A program made the position numbers and the translations under genes. From contig CM042034.1 of NCBI GenBank assembly GCA_023525975.1, positions 6,517,501-6,581,500 of the forward strand: 64,000 nt of DNA. Direction: 5' to 3'. This DNA is from Smallanthus sonchifolius (taxonomy: Eukaryota > Streptophyta > Magnoliopsida > Asterales > Asteraceae). Below, in pieces: positions 24,017 to 33,911 of this stretch. Below the pieces are notes generated by a model. That model had not been told where the DNA came from, did not search any database, and was given only the letters and a program-made list of their open reading frames with translations. The number at the start of each line of letters is the position of its first letter. Positions within the stretch are counted from its first letter, which is position 1.

Positions 24017-26908
24017 TAGTGGTGCACAAAAAAACCGGGTTTTTTTTTAACCCGGTTCAAACCGGAAAACCGGTTTGGCGTAAACCGGTTTGGGCCAAAC
24101 CGGTTCGGGTTGCCCAAAAACCGCCGGTTTGAAACCGGTTTGAAGCTTCCTGGATGAGATCGGGTTAGGGACCGGTTCATCCTAACCGGTTTGATAAACC
24201 GGTTTAAACCGGTTTTCGAGCTGGGCAAAAAATAGCCGTTGGGGTCGATTTTGGCCGTTTTTTTGGAGTTTTTTGCACCCTTAAAACACTATAAATAGGT
24301 GGGGGGTGTTTAGGGTTGATCACACCTCTCTTTACACTCTCTAATCTCTAAAACCGCTCTTTAACCGCTCAAAAACGCTCTCTAAACTCTCTCTAAACTC
24401 AAAAAAAAAAGCATGGCAAGTTTTGGTGTTGGTGGTTCCTCAAACGAAGTTACCGTTGTGGAAATTCGAGCAACAACGAGAAATCCGGCAATTTGGTGCA
24501 ATTACGATCTATGTTTGTTGTCAAACGGGAAGGAACGTGCTCGGTGCAAGATGTGTGGTGCGTTTTTGGGGAAAGATTCAAACACTAGTTTGAAAATGCA
24601 TATGGAAAAATCTTGCCCGTCATTGAAGGGAATTACAAGTGAAGGTCAAGCCTCGATGACAAGCGAAGGAGGAATTTGGAACTTTGATCCAAATATTGTT
24701 CGAGATCGAATGGCGAGGTTAGTGATTCAAGAAGGATTGCCGTTCAACCACTTTGACAATCCGCGCTTGACAAGGATGATTCAAGAGACACTCCAACCTC
24801 GTTATCACCAAGTAAGTCGCACAACCCTTAGACGAGATTGTATAAAAATGTGGAAAAAAGCAAAAAAAGAATTAATTTTGTTTTTTTGAAAATTTGCAAA
24901 CCGGTGCAAACTTAACCACCGATGTTTGGTCGGCTCCACATGGTATACCCGATTCGTACCTTTGCGTTACCGCGCATTGGGTTGATCCCAATACGTGGCA
25001 AATGATGAAGCATACAATCGCTTTTGACTTGTTTAAATATCCACACACCGGCGAAAAATTATTTTATATATTGGATGGTGTTATTAACGAATTTAAATTA
25101 CAAAATAAACTTTTTTCAATGTCTTTTGATAATGCATCTAATAATACAAATGTGGTTCAAAAACTAAAAATTAAATATAAACCCGTTTGCAACGGCGTTT
25201 TTTTCCATAGTCGATGTGTCGCACACATCATTAACTTGGCGGTGCAAGCCGGGCTTACAATTGAAGAGGTTTCAAACTTAACATATACTTTTCGACAAAT
25301 GCTTAAAGATATTTTTAGTAACAGAAAAAGATACCATGATTATATTAAATTTTGTCGTGATACGAATAATCTTTGCTTAGGCCCGAATTGGGACGTCGAG
25401 ACAAGATGGAACTCGACTTATATTATGTTTTATAGCGCTTTACGACAAAGAGAAACTTTAGAACTATTTCATGATATGCTTGCCTCAAAACCTCGTCGTA
25501 AAATTCAAAAGTTTCCGTCTCCAAATTAGGATATTTTAAAAGACGTAACCGAATTGCTTGAAGTTTTTAAAACCGCCACCACTTTTTTATCCGGTGTTTA
25601 TTATCCCACAAGTCCATTAATACTAAAACAAATATATTTAATGGCTCAAGTTGTCTGAGCTTGAAAATAAAAGCGATCTTTTTACAAAAATGATAGAACC
25701 GATGAAAGAAAAATTAGTGAAATATTTTAAAGAAATGTCTCCCGTTATAACTTGCGCCGCCGCGTTAAACCCTACCATAAATGTTTACGGGGTTGAAACC
25801 TTGATTGATAGAATTACTTACGCTTTGAATTTGGATAGTGAAGAGATCCATTTTGCACAAGGCACAAAAACATATTTTAACAAATGTTTACAAGATTTAT
25901 TTGATGTTTATTTACATAAATATGGTACAACTCCGACTTCACATGATACAATGGGTACATCATCAAGTGGTACCTCGAGAGATGTTAATTTGAATTTATA
26001 TAACGAAATGTTAAATGAATTTAGTAAACGGGCTCGAGGTACCACCCCGAGTAGCGAACTCGGAAGGTATATTGGCACAAACTTTTTAGCGTTTATGCCT
26101 CCTACCGTTTTTGAGGAGTTTGATATTTTGGCATGGTGGAAAACAAACGAAACTTCGTTTCCGATTCTTTCCGCCATGGCCCGTGATGTATTAATCGTCC
26201 AAGCTTCCATGGTAGCTTCGGAATCTGCGTTTTCTTTTAGTGGCAGGGTATTATCGATACGAAGGACTAGACTCACACCCCTAGCGATGGAAATGTGCAT
26301 TTGCTTGAAGGACCATTTGGATGCGATGGATAGGATACAAGACCAAACTTCTCTCGAAGATGAAATTCAAGTCGAAGAAGTCATACACAACAACGAGGTT
26401 GATCTTGGAATATCCGAACCCGTCACGGATGAAGAACTAGCCGAAGATGCAAGGCTACGAAGCTCTAGTTCCGAAGACAACGCACAAGAATAATCAATCA
26501 ATATTCCAAAAAATAAAACGTTGAACTTAATGTTTTATATTTGTTATATTTTTTGTAATTTTTTACAATTTTATCTTGTCATGTTTTTTAATTTCCGAAC
26601 TTTCCAAATATTAATAAACGTTGAACTTTATGTTTTAATTTTGTTATATTTTATTATGGATTTTATATTAAAAATATAAAATTTATTTGGATTTTTTTTT
26701 TTTAATAAAAACCTGTTTAAACCGGTTTAAAGGGCAAACCGGTTTAAAACATACCCGAACCGGTTTGACCGGTTTACATATTTCCATTACCAAAACCGGT
26801 TTAACCCGAACCGGTTTGGGCCCAAACTGATTTTGACTTTTCGTTGACCAAACCGGTTCGGGTCGGGTTGAACCGGTTTGGGTTAAAAAACCGATTTGTG
26901 CACCACTA
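24017..26908 (+). mobile_element. hAT transposon, copy 2 (2,892 bp)
   Basis: The ends are TAGTGGTGCACAAA and, reversed, TAGTGGTGCACAAA. The flanks carry a perfect 8-bp duplication GTTGTGGG (24009-24016 and 26909-26916). It has the same AACCGGTTT subterminal arrays as copy 1 and the same leader with TATAAATA at 24290-24297. It lies in the same orientation as copy 1, about 1 kb downstream, with its own distinct target duplication. The two are therefore separate insertions and not a tandem duplication. Confidence 0.95.
24413..26493 (+). pseudogene. hAT transposase, copy 2 (broken differently)
   Basis: Nearly identical in sequence to copy 1 and with the same domains: BED finger (CKMC and HMEKSC), RNase H-like core and C-terminal dimerisation block. 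The lesions are at other places: one extra base in a T run near 24880-24887 shifts the frame after KKELIL; a Trp codon has become TAG at 25527-25529; and a 2-base loss near 25646 shifts the frame again, before the long last segment that runs to 26493. No lesion is shared with copy 1. That suggests both descend from an intact source and were inactivated independently. Whether an intact source remains elsewhere cannot be seen here. Confidence 0.9.
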
Positions 26909-27152
26909 GTTGTGGGTAGAGAAACATATTTAATGTGTTTCAGTGTTTTATTTGTTTACGCCCACTTTAGAAGTTTGACATTTGGGCTAGGCCCAAAAGA
27001 GCCCAACACTAAAGACTACTCATAATCAATTCTGATATGGAAGAAATCTAAAAGAGTTCGAAGCATTGAATGTCTTGAATGATAGGTTACGAAAGTCCAT
27101 TATAAAATGGATTGTAAGAGAATTCAATAGTTACTAACTATTAGAGGTTATT

Positions 27153-27463
27153 GTTGGTGGTCATATGGTCCACTGGTAACAGCTGGTATGGATAAAGCTC
27201 TGTAACCCTAAGGTCACAAGTTTAAATCCCACTTCAGCACCAAAAATCTTGTTGCCATTAATAGGGGTTGCCAATGAGCTATCCAGGTACAAGCAAGTCA
27301 GAGGGTTTTACGAGCTAGTCGGTTTACTCCTGGGACGGGTTGGCGCCATCCTCGAGCGTCAAACTAACGATGGACGGTTGAAATCCCGCTTGAGGTATGG
27401 ACATACCTTGACTATGAAAAGGCATGTCACTGAGCCCGAATTGTCATCGTTGTACAAAAAAAC
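27153..27463 (+). mobile_element. SINE (311 bp) with perfect 15-bp target duplication
   Basis: CTATTAGAGGTTATT occurs on both sides (27138-27152 and 27464-27478). The body begins with a tRNA-like head: A-box-like TGGTCCACTGGTAACAGC and B-box-like AAGTTTAAATCCC about 45 bases later. It ends in TTGTACAAAAAA, a short A tail. Variable-length duplications of this size are typical of target-primed insertion by LINE machinery. The 73-codon frame over its right half is not a gene. Confidence 0.9.
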
Positions 27464-27512
27464 CTATTAGAGGTTATTAATTAGAATGCATAGGTCTTGG
27501 TTCTTGAACACA

Positions 27513-29640
27513 TGTAACGTCCCAATTCTTGAATTTTTGAGAATAAATAAAGAACCGGATGTGTTTGGGTGCATTTGAAGTTAACAAGGGTAAAAATGTA
27601 AAATGGTGTGGTAGGGTTAGCCTATATAAGGAAAGTTTGTCCTTCAAGGCAACCCCCCATTTCGCTCATTGCACATTTTGCGACCTAGAGAGAGGGAGGA
27701 AGAAATCCAAAGAAAAACTTGAATTTGTTGGTTTTAGCTTGGATCTAGCTCGGATTCAAGGAAGGAAACCGTCACCGATGTGTTCAGAACGTAGCTCTAG
27801 ATTTACATTTTCTATGGAAATGGGTTTTTATGTTAAAATGAAGTTGTATCCATAAAGGTTACATTTTTACGTATGGAATCACACAAAAACCATTGATCTA
27901 GCATTCTAGATACTGGACATCAATGTTTTGAACGTTTAAAGTTCAAACCCTGATGTCAAAACAGTCTAGATATGGATTCATGCAAATTTAGGGTTTTGAA
28001 AGTACAAGAACAAAGTTCTCGCACCGAGTACTCGCAAGGAGTAATCGTGCGTGAACCTTGAAGATCACCACATGCATATTAAACTGCGGGTACTAGGAGT
28101 ACACGAACAAGTACTCATGTGCAAAGTCCTAGTAAACGCAATCATAGGGTATGCGAGTACTTGAGGTATACGCAAATATACTTGGTGCGTGGACCTAAGG
28201 GTTCACGCATGAACACTAGAGTGCGAGAACTTGGGTTCTCGCAAAGAGAATGATGGAGGATAACTTGAATGTGTGAACTTTCCTTAGGGCCTAAATTCAT
28301 GTGATGTCCTATTACAGATTGGACCTAGTTGATAGAGCCCGAAAGATCAATCGAAAACCCGACCTTAATAGTCAGGTAATCACAGGTGAGTTCTAGAAGC
28401 CCTCTTTTAAAATGTTTTATAATGTTTCGAGCTAGTGTGCATGTATAACAAAATGAAGTTTATGAAAAGAAGTTAACGAAACAAAGTTTGTGAAATGATG
28501 TTTTTAAAAGTGAAGTTATGGAAATGCGTTTATGAAATGTTTTGCCAAAAAAGTTTTAGAAGTGTTCGAATGAGAAGTTATTTTAATAAAGCGTACAAAT
28601 GCTTTAATTGAAGTTTGAAGTAAAAGAAGTAATTGTTTTCCAAAGTCACGATATTAATGAATTTGTCATTGTTCCTTTGGGAATCGAAGTGAAGTTATGT
28701 ATGTCTGGCCATAACTTTTAGTAGAGGTGCACAAACAAACCGAAACCGGATCCGGTTCCGGATCCGATTCGAAAGATAATCCGAAACCAGATTCGACCCT
28801 AACAGGATAAAAAAGAACCGGACCCAATTTTTTAGGATCCGCCGGATCTAGAACCGGTTCCAAGGTTTTATCCGGACCGAATAAAAATCGGATAAAAACC
28901 GGACAAAATCAAACACAAAAAAATCGGGATCCAATCGGATATTTAGTCAGATCCGGTTCCAAATAGGTTCCATCCCTCCACTCCCAAAACCGGATCCGAT
29001 CCGGAACCAGTTCCCTCATGTCCGGTCATTGACCAACGTTGACGGATTCGGTCAGGATCCGAAAAAAATCCGGTTTGTGCACCTCTACTTTTTATGGGCC
29101 ATTGTGGCTGGCTAACTGTTGTACAACTGTGGTGACGACAGTCCTCAAGGAGATTAACGTGATCATTGAACTTTTGTATTTGTTTCTCTTTGGAGAGTCG
29201 TGCTTAAAGTTTGGTACTTGTTACTCTTCGGGGTAGCAGTGCTTGAAGTTTGGTACGTGTTGCTCTTCGGAGTACCGTGCTTGAAGTTGGAACTGACGGT
29301 TATGAGAAGGCGCATATTAGATATATATGTTGACTTATGTTTTTTATTTTATTGAATGTTTATGTACAATTTTATTATAGAAGTTTAAATGATTACGTAC
29401 GGCAAAATTTTGAAGTTTATGTTTTATGTAAAGAAGATGCATGAATGCTAGTCTAGCGATGAAAAGTTACCCGGTTATCGAACAAGCTGGCATCCCGTTA
29501 TGTTTTAAATTAAGAATAATGTTAAGACAATGTTTATTTATGGACAAGTGTGATGTGATGAATGGTTTTCCATTGCGTTAATGTTTTCAAGGTTTTACGA
29601 ACTATATGTTAATGAGTAAATCAAACGTGTGAGGACTCAT
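27513..29640 (+). mobile_element. Gypsy-type LTR remnant (borders approximate)
   Basis: The segment starts ATGTAACGTCCCAATTCTTG, close to the start of the intact Tekay-like LTR at 29838 (TGTAACATCCCAAAATAAAT). It has a TATA-like CCTATATAAGG at about 27620 and then a GAGAGAGGGAGGAAG leader. A tandem repeat at 29170-29290 contains CTCTTCGGGGTAGC and CTCTTCGGAGTACC. It is interrupted by a hAT MITE (28722-29087). I found no internal coding region, primer site or second LTR, so it is a solo LTR or truncated end; its right border is a guess. Confidence 0.45.
28722..29087. mobile_element. hAT MITE related to the two larger hATs
   Basis: The ends TAGAGGTGCACAAACAAACC and (reversed) TAGAGGTGCACAAACCGGAT match the termini of the hATs at 20098 and 24017. 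The inside carries CCGGATCC/GGATCCGG motifs in place of AACCGGTTT. The flanks are ACTTTTAG and CTTTTTAT, only an approximate 8-bp duplication. At 366 bp it encodes nothing and would depend on a transposase supplied elsewhere. Confidence 0.85.
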
Positions 29641-30334
29641 GGGTTTTGCGGCTTTACACATAAAAATCCGATCTTTTTGTAAAACCTAAAATCCGACTTC
29701 AAAACTCAAAAACTAAGATCAAGATGGTTGTTCTTACCTCGAATCCGACTAGAAGTTGTGGCTACAGTCTTCTCCTTCACTTGAGCTCTAGTGATGGTAA
29801 TAGGTCGGGTTTGGGACATGTTTAGGTAATCCCAACCTGTAACATCCCAAAATAAATAAAAACCCAAATAAAAGAAAAAGGAAGGTGGGCTTGGCTAGGG
29901 GCCGGCCCATGGGCCCGAAAAATGACAGGGAGCCTTCATAGCAGCAGCCATCAGCCTCTCCCTCATTCACCACACTTGTCACGCAAGTTTCTAGTGAGAG
30001 AAAGAGAGAGTGAGAGTTTGGGTCTAGAGAGAGAAAGCTCGGGATCAAGCTCAAAGTCTCGAGGATTGTTGCTCAACATCTCTGGAGCATAAAGAAACGA
30101 GAAGGAAGCTGTAACAGGTAATTATTATGCCTAAATCTGAGTTTTTGTAACTTTCGGGTTTCGGGTTAATAATCGAGTAAAGGTTTAGATTTTTACGTGT
30201 GAAACTGGAAACAAACCACGGGTTTGGGTTCATGGGGGAAAATGGAACATTTCGAACGTAAAAAGTTCAAAGCTTGATCGATTAGAACAAAGGGACCAGA
30301 TCTAGGGTTCTGTTTGGGGAAGAAGACTGCACAG

Positions 30335-30623
30335 TCGAAACTACTAGTTTCGATATGGACGCATCTATCGAAACTACCTAGTTTCGACAGGGGCAGACCC
30401 ATCGAAACTACCATAGTTTCAATATAGACCCAAGACCTTAACTAAGAATTTATATAAGTCATACGACTCGAAACTACTTAGTTTCGATAAGAAGCAGTGA
30501 CTCGAAACTACTTAGTTTCGATAAGAAGCAGTGACTCGAAACTACTTAGTTTCGATAAGAAGCCAGGGCTCGAAACTACATAGTTTCGATAAGGAGCCAG
30601 GACTCGAAACTACCTAGTTTCGA
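30335..30623 (+). repeat. Array of eight near-perfect palindromes in the LTR
   Basis: Eight units of the form TCGAAACTA-(1 to 3 bases)-TAGTTTCGA, for example TCGAAACTACTTAGTTTCGA three times in a row with spacer TAAGAAGCAGTGAC. The 9-base arms are kept while the centre varies (C, CC, CCA, CT, CA); unit 3 has one arm change (TAGTTTCA). The array recurs at 31675-31963 and in the 3' LTR at 39039-39327. It may act as hairpins in RNA, cruciforms in DNA or sites for a dimeric protein; none of these is shown. Confidence 0.9.
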
Positions 30624-30840
30624 TAATGAAACCATGACCCGAAACATCTGAGTCAAGCCTAGTAATGTCTAAGTGTCCCCTAGGAACACAGCCTTACGCC
30701 TATGACTTGATTATACAGATTGTGGGTGACCATAGTGACATTCAGGAACCGGCTAGGTGTAAACAGAAACGATTCATCTGGTGAGTTCTTATTGCCCTTT
30801 TTCCTAATGGTTTTGGGCTGGCATGCATACTGGTATAGTA

Positions 30841-31006
30841 TTTTATAAAAATGTTATTTTTATAAAATGAAAGGCAAAGTATAGTATTTTATAAAAATGT
30901 TATTTTTATAAAATGAAAGGGCAAAGTATAGTATTTTATAAAAATGTTATTTTTATAAAATGAAAGGCAAAGTATAGTATTTTATAAAAATGTTATTTTT
31001 ATAAAA
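30841..31006 (+). repeat. Array of four AT-rich hairpin repeats in the LTR
   Basis: Four tandem units of about 44 bases, each containing TTTTATAAAAAT-GTT-ATTTTTATAAAA, a perfect 12-base stem with a 3-base loop, separated by GAAAGGCAAAGTATAGTA. It recurs at 32181-32346 and 39545-39710. Confidence 0.9.
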
Positions 31007-31285
31007 TGAAAGATAAAGAACAAAAGAGCATAGTATTATCTTTTAAACAAGTTTTTGAAAGATAACAATGAGCTAAAGAAAGAACGATAAAGGAGCCGTT
31101 CTTCGGTACAGCTCGACAGTGACAGTGACAGTGACAGTGACAAATACCATGTTATATGCTTATGTGTTAATATGTGTTATTTGTCTAGATGAAAGTTATG
31201 TGATTGCATTTCTATTTGTGTAATAGTGTAATTGCATTGCATAGTAGTTGCATAGTAGAAAGTCCTGCAGGCATGCTAAAGTAGA

Positions 31286-31562
31286 AGTCTCACCCTGAAG
31301 TGTGAGCAATGCTAAAGGAGTCTTACACTTCGGTGTAAGCAATGCTAAAGGAGTCTTACACTTCGGTGTAAGCAATGCTAAAGGAGTCTTCACTTCGGTG
31401 TAAGCGAGAAAGTCTCACCCTGAGGTGTGAGCAATGCTAAAGGAGTCTTGCACTAACGTGCAAGCGAGAAAGAAAGTCCTACCCTGAGGTGTGGGCAGCG
31501 CTAAAGTAAAAGTCTTACCCTGAGGTGTAAGCAAGATAGGGATCTGGTCCTCGGACCACGAT
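31286..31562 (+). repeat. Array of eight hairpin repeats with TTCG-type loops, plus a larger hairpin
   Basis: Units of about 33 bases share AATGCTAAAGGAGT or GAGAAAGT linkers, each followed by a short inverted repeat. Stems: CTCAC/GTGAG, CTTACACttcgGTGTAAG (twice), a unit shortened by 2 bases, CTCAC/GTGAG again, CTTGCACtaacGTGCAAG, CCTAC/GTGGG and CTTAC/GTAAG. Stem bases change together (C-G to T-A, A-T to G-C), so pairing is kept while sequence drifts. The array ends in GGATCTGGTCctcgGACCACGATCC-type pairing (about 31540-31563). Copies lie at 32626-32902 and 39984-40260. Confidence 0.85.
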
Positions 31563-33456
31563 CCATATGTGATAGTTAAAGTATGATAAAGTCACTTGTC
31601 AAGTATAAGTGAAATGATCGATTAGAACAAAGGGACCAGATCTAGGGTTCTGTTTGGGGAAGAAGACTGCACAGTCGAAACTACTAGTTTCGATATGGAC
31701 GCATCTATCGAAACTACCTAGTTTCGACAGGGGCAGACCCATCGAAACTACCATAGTTTCAATATAGACCCAAGACCTTAACTAAGAATTTATATAAGTC
31801 ATACGACTCGAAACTACTTAGTTTCGATAAGAAGCAGTGACTCGAAACTACTTAGTTTCGATAAGAAGCAGTGACTCGAAACTACTTAGTTTCGATAAGA
31901 AGCCAGGGCTCGAAACTACATAGTTTCGATAAGGAGCCAGGACTCGAAACTACCTAGTTTCGATAATGAAACCATGACCCGAAACATCTGAGTCAAGCCT
32001 AGTAATGTCTAAGTGTCCCCTAGGAACACAGCCTTACGCCTATGACTTGATTATACAGATTGTGGGTGACCATAGTGACATTCAGGAACCGGCTAGGTGT
32101 AAACAGAAACGATTCATCTGGTGAGTTCTTATTGCCCTTTTTCCTAATGGTTTTGGGCTGGCATGCATACTGGTATAGTATTTTATAAAAATGTTATTTT
32201 TATAAAATGAAAGGCAAAGTATAGTATTTTATAAAAATGTTATTTTTATAAAATGAAAGGGCAAAGTATAGTATTTTATAAAAATGTTATTTTTATAAAA
32301 TGAAAGGCAAAGTATAGTATTTTATAAAAATGTTATTTTTATAAAATGAAAGATAAAGAACAAAAGAGCATAGTATTATCTTTTAAACAAGTTTTTGAAA
32401 GATAACAATGAGCTAAAGAAAGAACGATAAAGGAGCCGTTCTTCGGTACAGCTCGACAGTGACAGTGACAGTGACAGTGACAAATACCATGTTATATGCT
32501 TATGTGTTAATATGTGTTATTTGTCTAGATGAAAGTTATGTGATTGCATTTCTATTTGTGTAATAGTGTAATTGCATTGCATAGTAGTTGCATAGTAGAA
32601 AGTCCTGCAGGCATGCTAAAGTAGAAGTCTCACCCTGAAGTGTGAGCAATGCTAAAGGAGTCTTACACTTCGGTGTAAGCAATGCTAAAGGAGTCTTACA
32701 CTTCGGTGTAAGCAATGCTAAAGGAGTCTTCACTTCGGTGTAAGCGAGAAAGTCTCACCCTGAGGTGTGAGCAATGCTAAAGGAGTCTTGCACTAACGTG
32801 CAAGCGAGAAAGAAAGTCCTACCCTGAGGTGTGGGCAGCGCTAAAGTAAAAGTCTTACCCTGAGGTGTAAGCAAGATAGGGATCTGGTCCTCGGACCACG
32901 ATCCATATGTGATAGTTAAAGTATGATAAAGTCACTTGTCAAGTATAAGTGAAATGATAGACAGAGTACAGTGGGACACCCTAACGGGTTTCCTTAAAGA
33001 TAAAGTTTTAATGACAGATAGTAACGTAACAGATTTATAATTGTAACGTTGTAAAGTTTTAAAGTAATAGTTAAAAGTTCATTTCAAAGAAAGTGAAAGT
33101 AAAGCTTATTTTATTTTAATAAAACTAAGCTACCAAAGACAAAGTTTACAGTTTAAAGTAAAGAGAGAACTCACCAGCGTTAGCTGACTTTTAGTATGCA
33201 TGACAGGTAAAAAGGGTAAAGCTAAAGAAAAGTGAAAGAGCCATGTGGGCTGGATAGCATGGACATCGGGCTGCGGTATTGAAGACTGACATTTCCAATC
33301 CTGATAGTTCATGTTATAGACAATATTTCATGTTTTAGTTTGATGAATGATTTGAATTAAAGACTTCCGCTGTAAAAGATTCTGATTTCCGGTTTAAGAA
33401 CTATGTTTGTTATGTTGTGTGCCAACTATGAGATGTACCCGTTTTGGGGCGTTTCA

Positions 33457-33911
33457 AGTTGGTATCAGAGCCATAGTTTGAGAGATTCAGACATTTGCGA
33501 TAATGTCTGAACTTAAACTGAGAATGGGACAAAGCAAAGGAAGGAAAGGAATGTCAGTCGGAGCAGCCCGTCCATGAAAAGATAGTAGACAGAAGGTAGT
33601 CAATGTCCTTACATAGAACATAGACAATAATGCCTTAGTACAGATAGCAGAAAGTAGATGCTTTAGCATAAATAGTACATAGTACATGCCTTAGCACAGA
33701 CAGTAGACAGTAGATAGTACGTGCCTTATAGTAGAAACTCTGAACTTGGATGCAAATGTTACTCGGAAAGGAAATGTTCAGAACCCGAGTAGTAAAGTAA
33801 ATTAGTAATTTCATACCGGTCTCTGTAATTAGTAATTTACAGTACTCGAGGTGTTCTAAATTGTTACCTATCTTGATAACACGAGCTATCTTTGTTCACA
33901 GTAGACACTAA
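33457..33911 (+). promoter_or_regulatory. Primer-binding site and untranslated leader
   Basis: TGGTATCAGAGC at 33460-33471, three bases after the LTR, is complementary to the 3' end of initiator tRNA-Met, the usual primer of Tekay and many other plant LTR elements. The rest of the leader contains repeated ACAGTAGACAGTAGATAGTA-like motifs (33590-33725) and no gene. Translation starts at the ATG at 33912. Confidence 0.85.

Larger units (their letters stand above)
30276..32955 (+). repeat. Tandem duplication of 1,340 bp inside the 5' LTR
   Basis: The block starting GATCGATTAGAACAAAGGGA at 30276 (preceded by T) restarts at 31616 and runs, as far as I can read, without differences to about 32958, where the 3' LTR-like sequence (GATAGACAGAG) resumes. 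The junction shares TGAT between the two ends (TTGATCGATT and AATGATAGAC), so only a few bases of microhomology mark the breakpoint. The 3' LTR has the block once. Both copies have four CAGTGA-type units, while the 3' LTR has three. Confidence 0.95.
29838..33456 (+). repeat. 5' LTR (3,619 bp) with internal duplication
   Basis: Bounded by TG...CA. It is 1,346 bases longer than the 3' LTR. Of this, 1,340 comes from a direct duplication (30276-31615 repeated at 31616-32955), and 6 from one extra CAGTGA unit in each copy (about 31115-31141 and 32455-32481). As the left LTR it should hold the promoter of the element; I see no single convincing TATA box that I would choose. Confidence 0.95.

Noticed and set aside
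20098..26908. A tandem segmental duplication explaining the two hAT copies
   Set aside because: Each copy has its own distinct perfect 8-bp target duplication and the sequence between and around them is not repeated.
27249..27470. Open frame of 73 codons
   Set aside because: Falls inside the SINE body and its tail.
31196..31393. Repetitive minus-strand frame with CKTPLALLTP repeats, also at 32536 and 39894
   Set aside because: It is the reverse strand of the hairpin array in the LTR; the protein periodicity is a by-product of the DNA repeat.
31286..31562. CRISPR-like array because of regular spaced palindromic repeats
   Set aside because: Plant nuclear LTR; units are directly adjacent with similar linkers and there are no unique spacers or cas genes.
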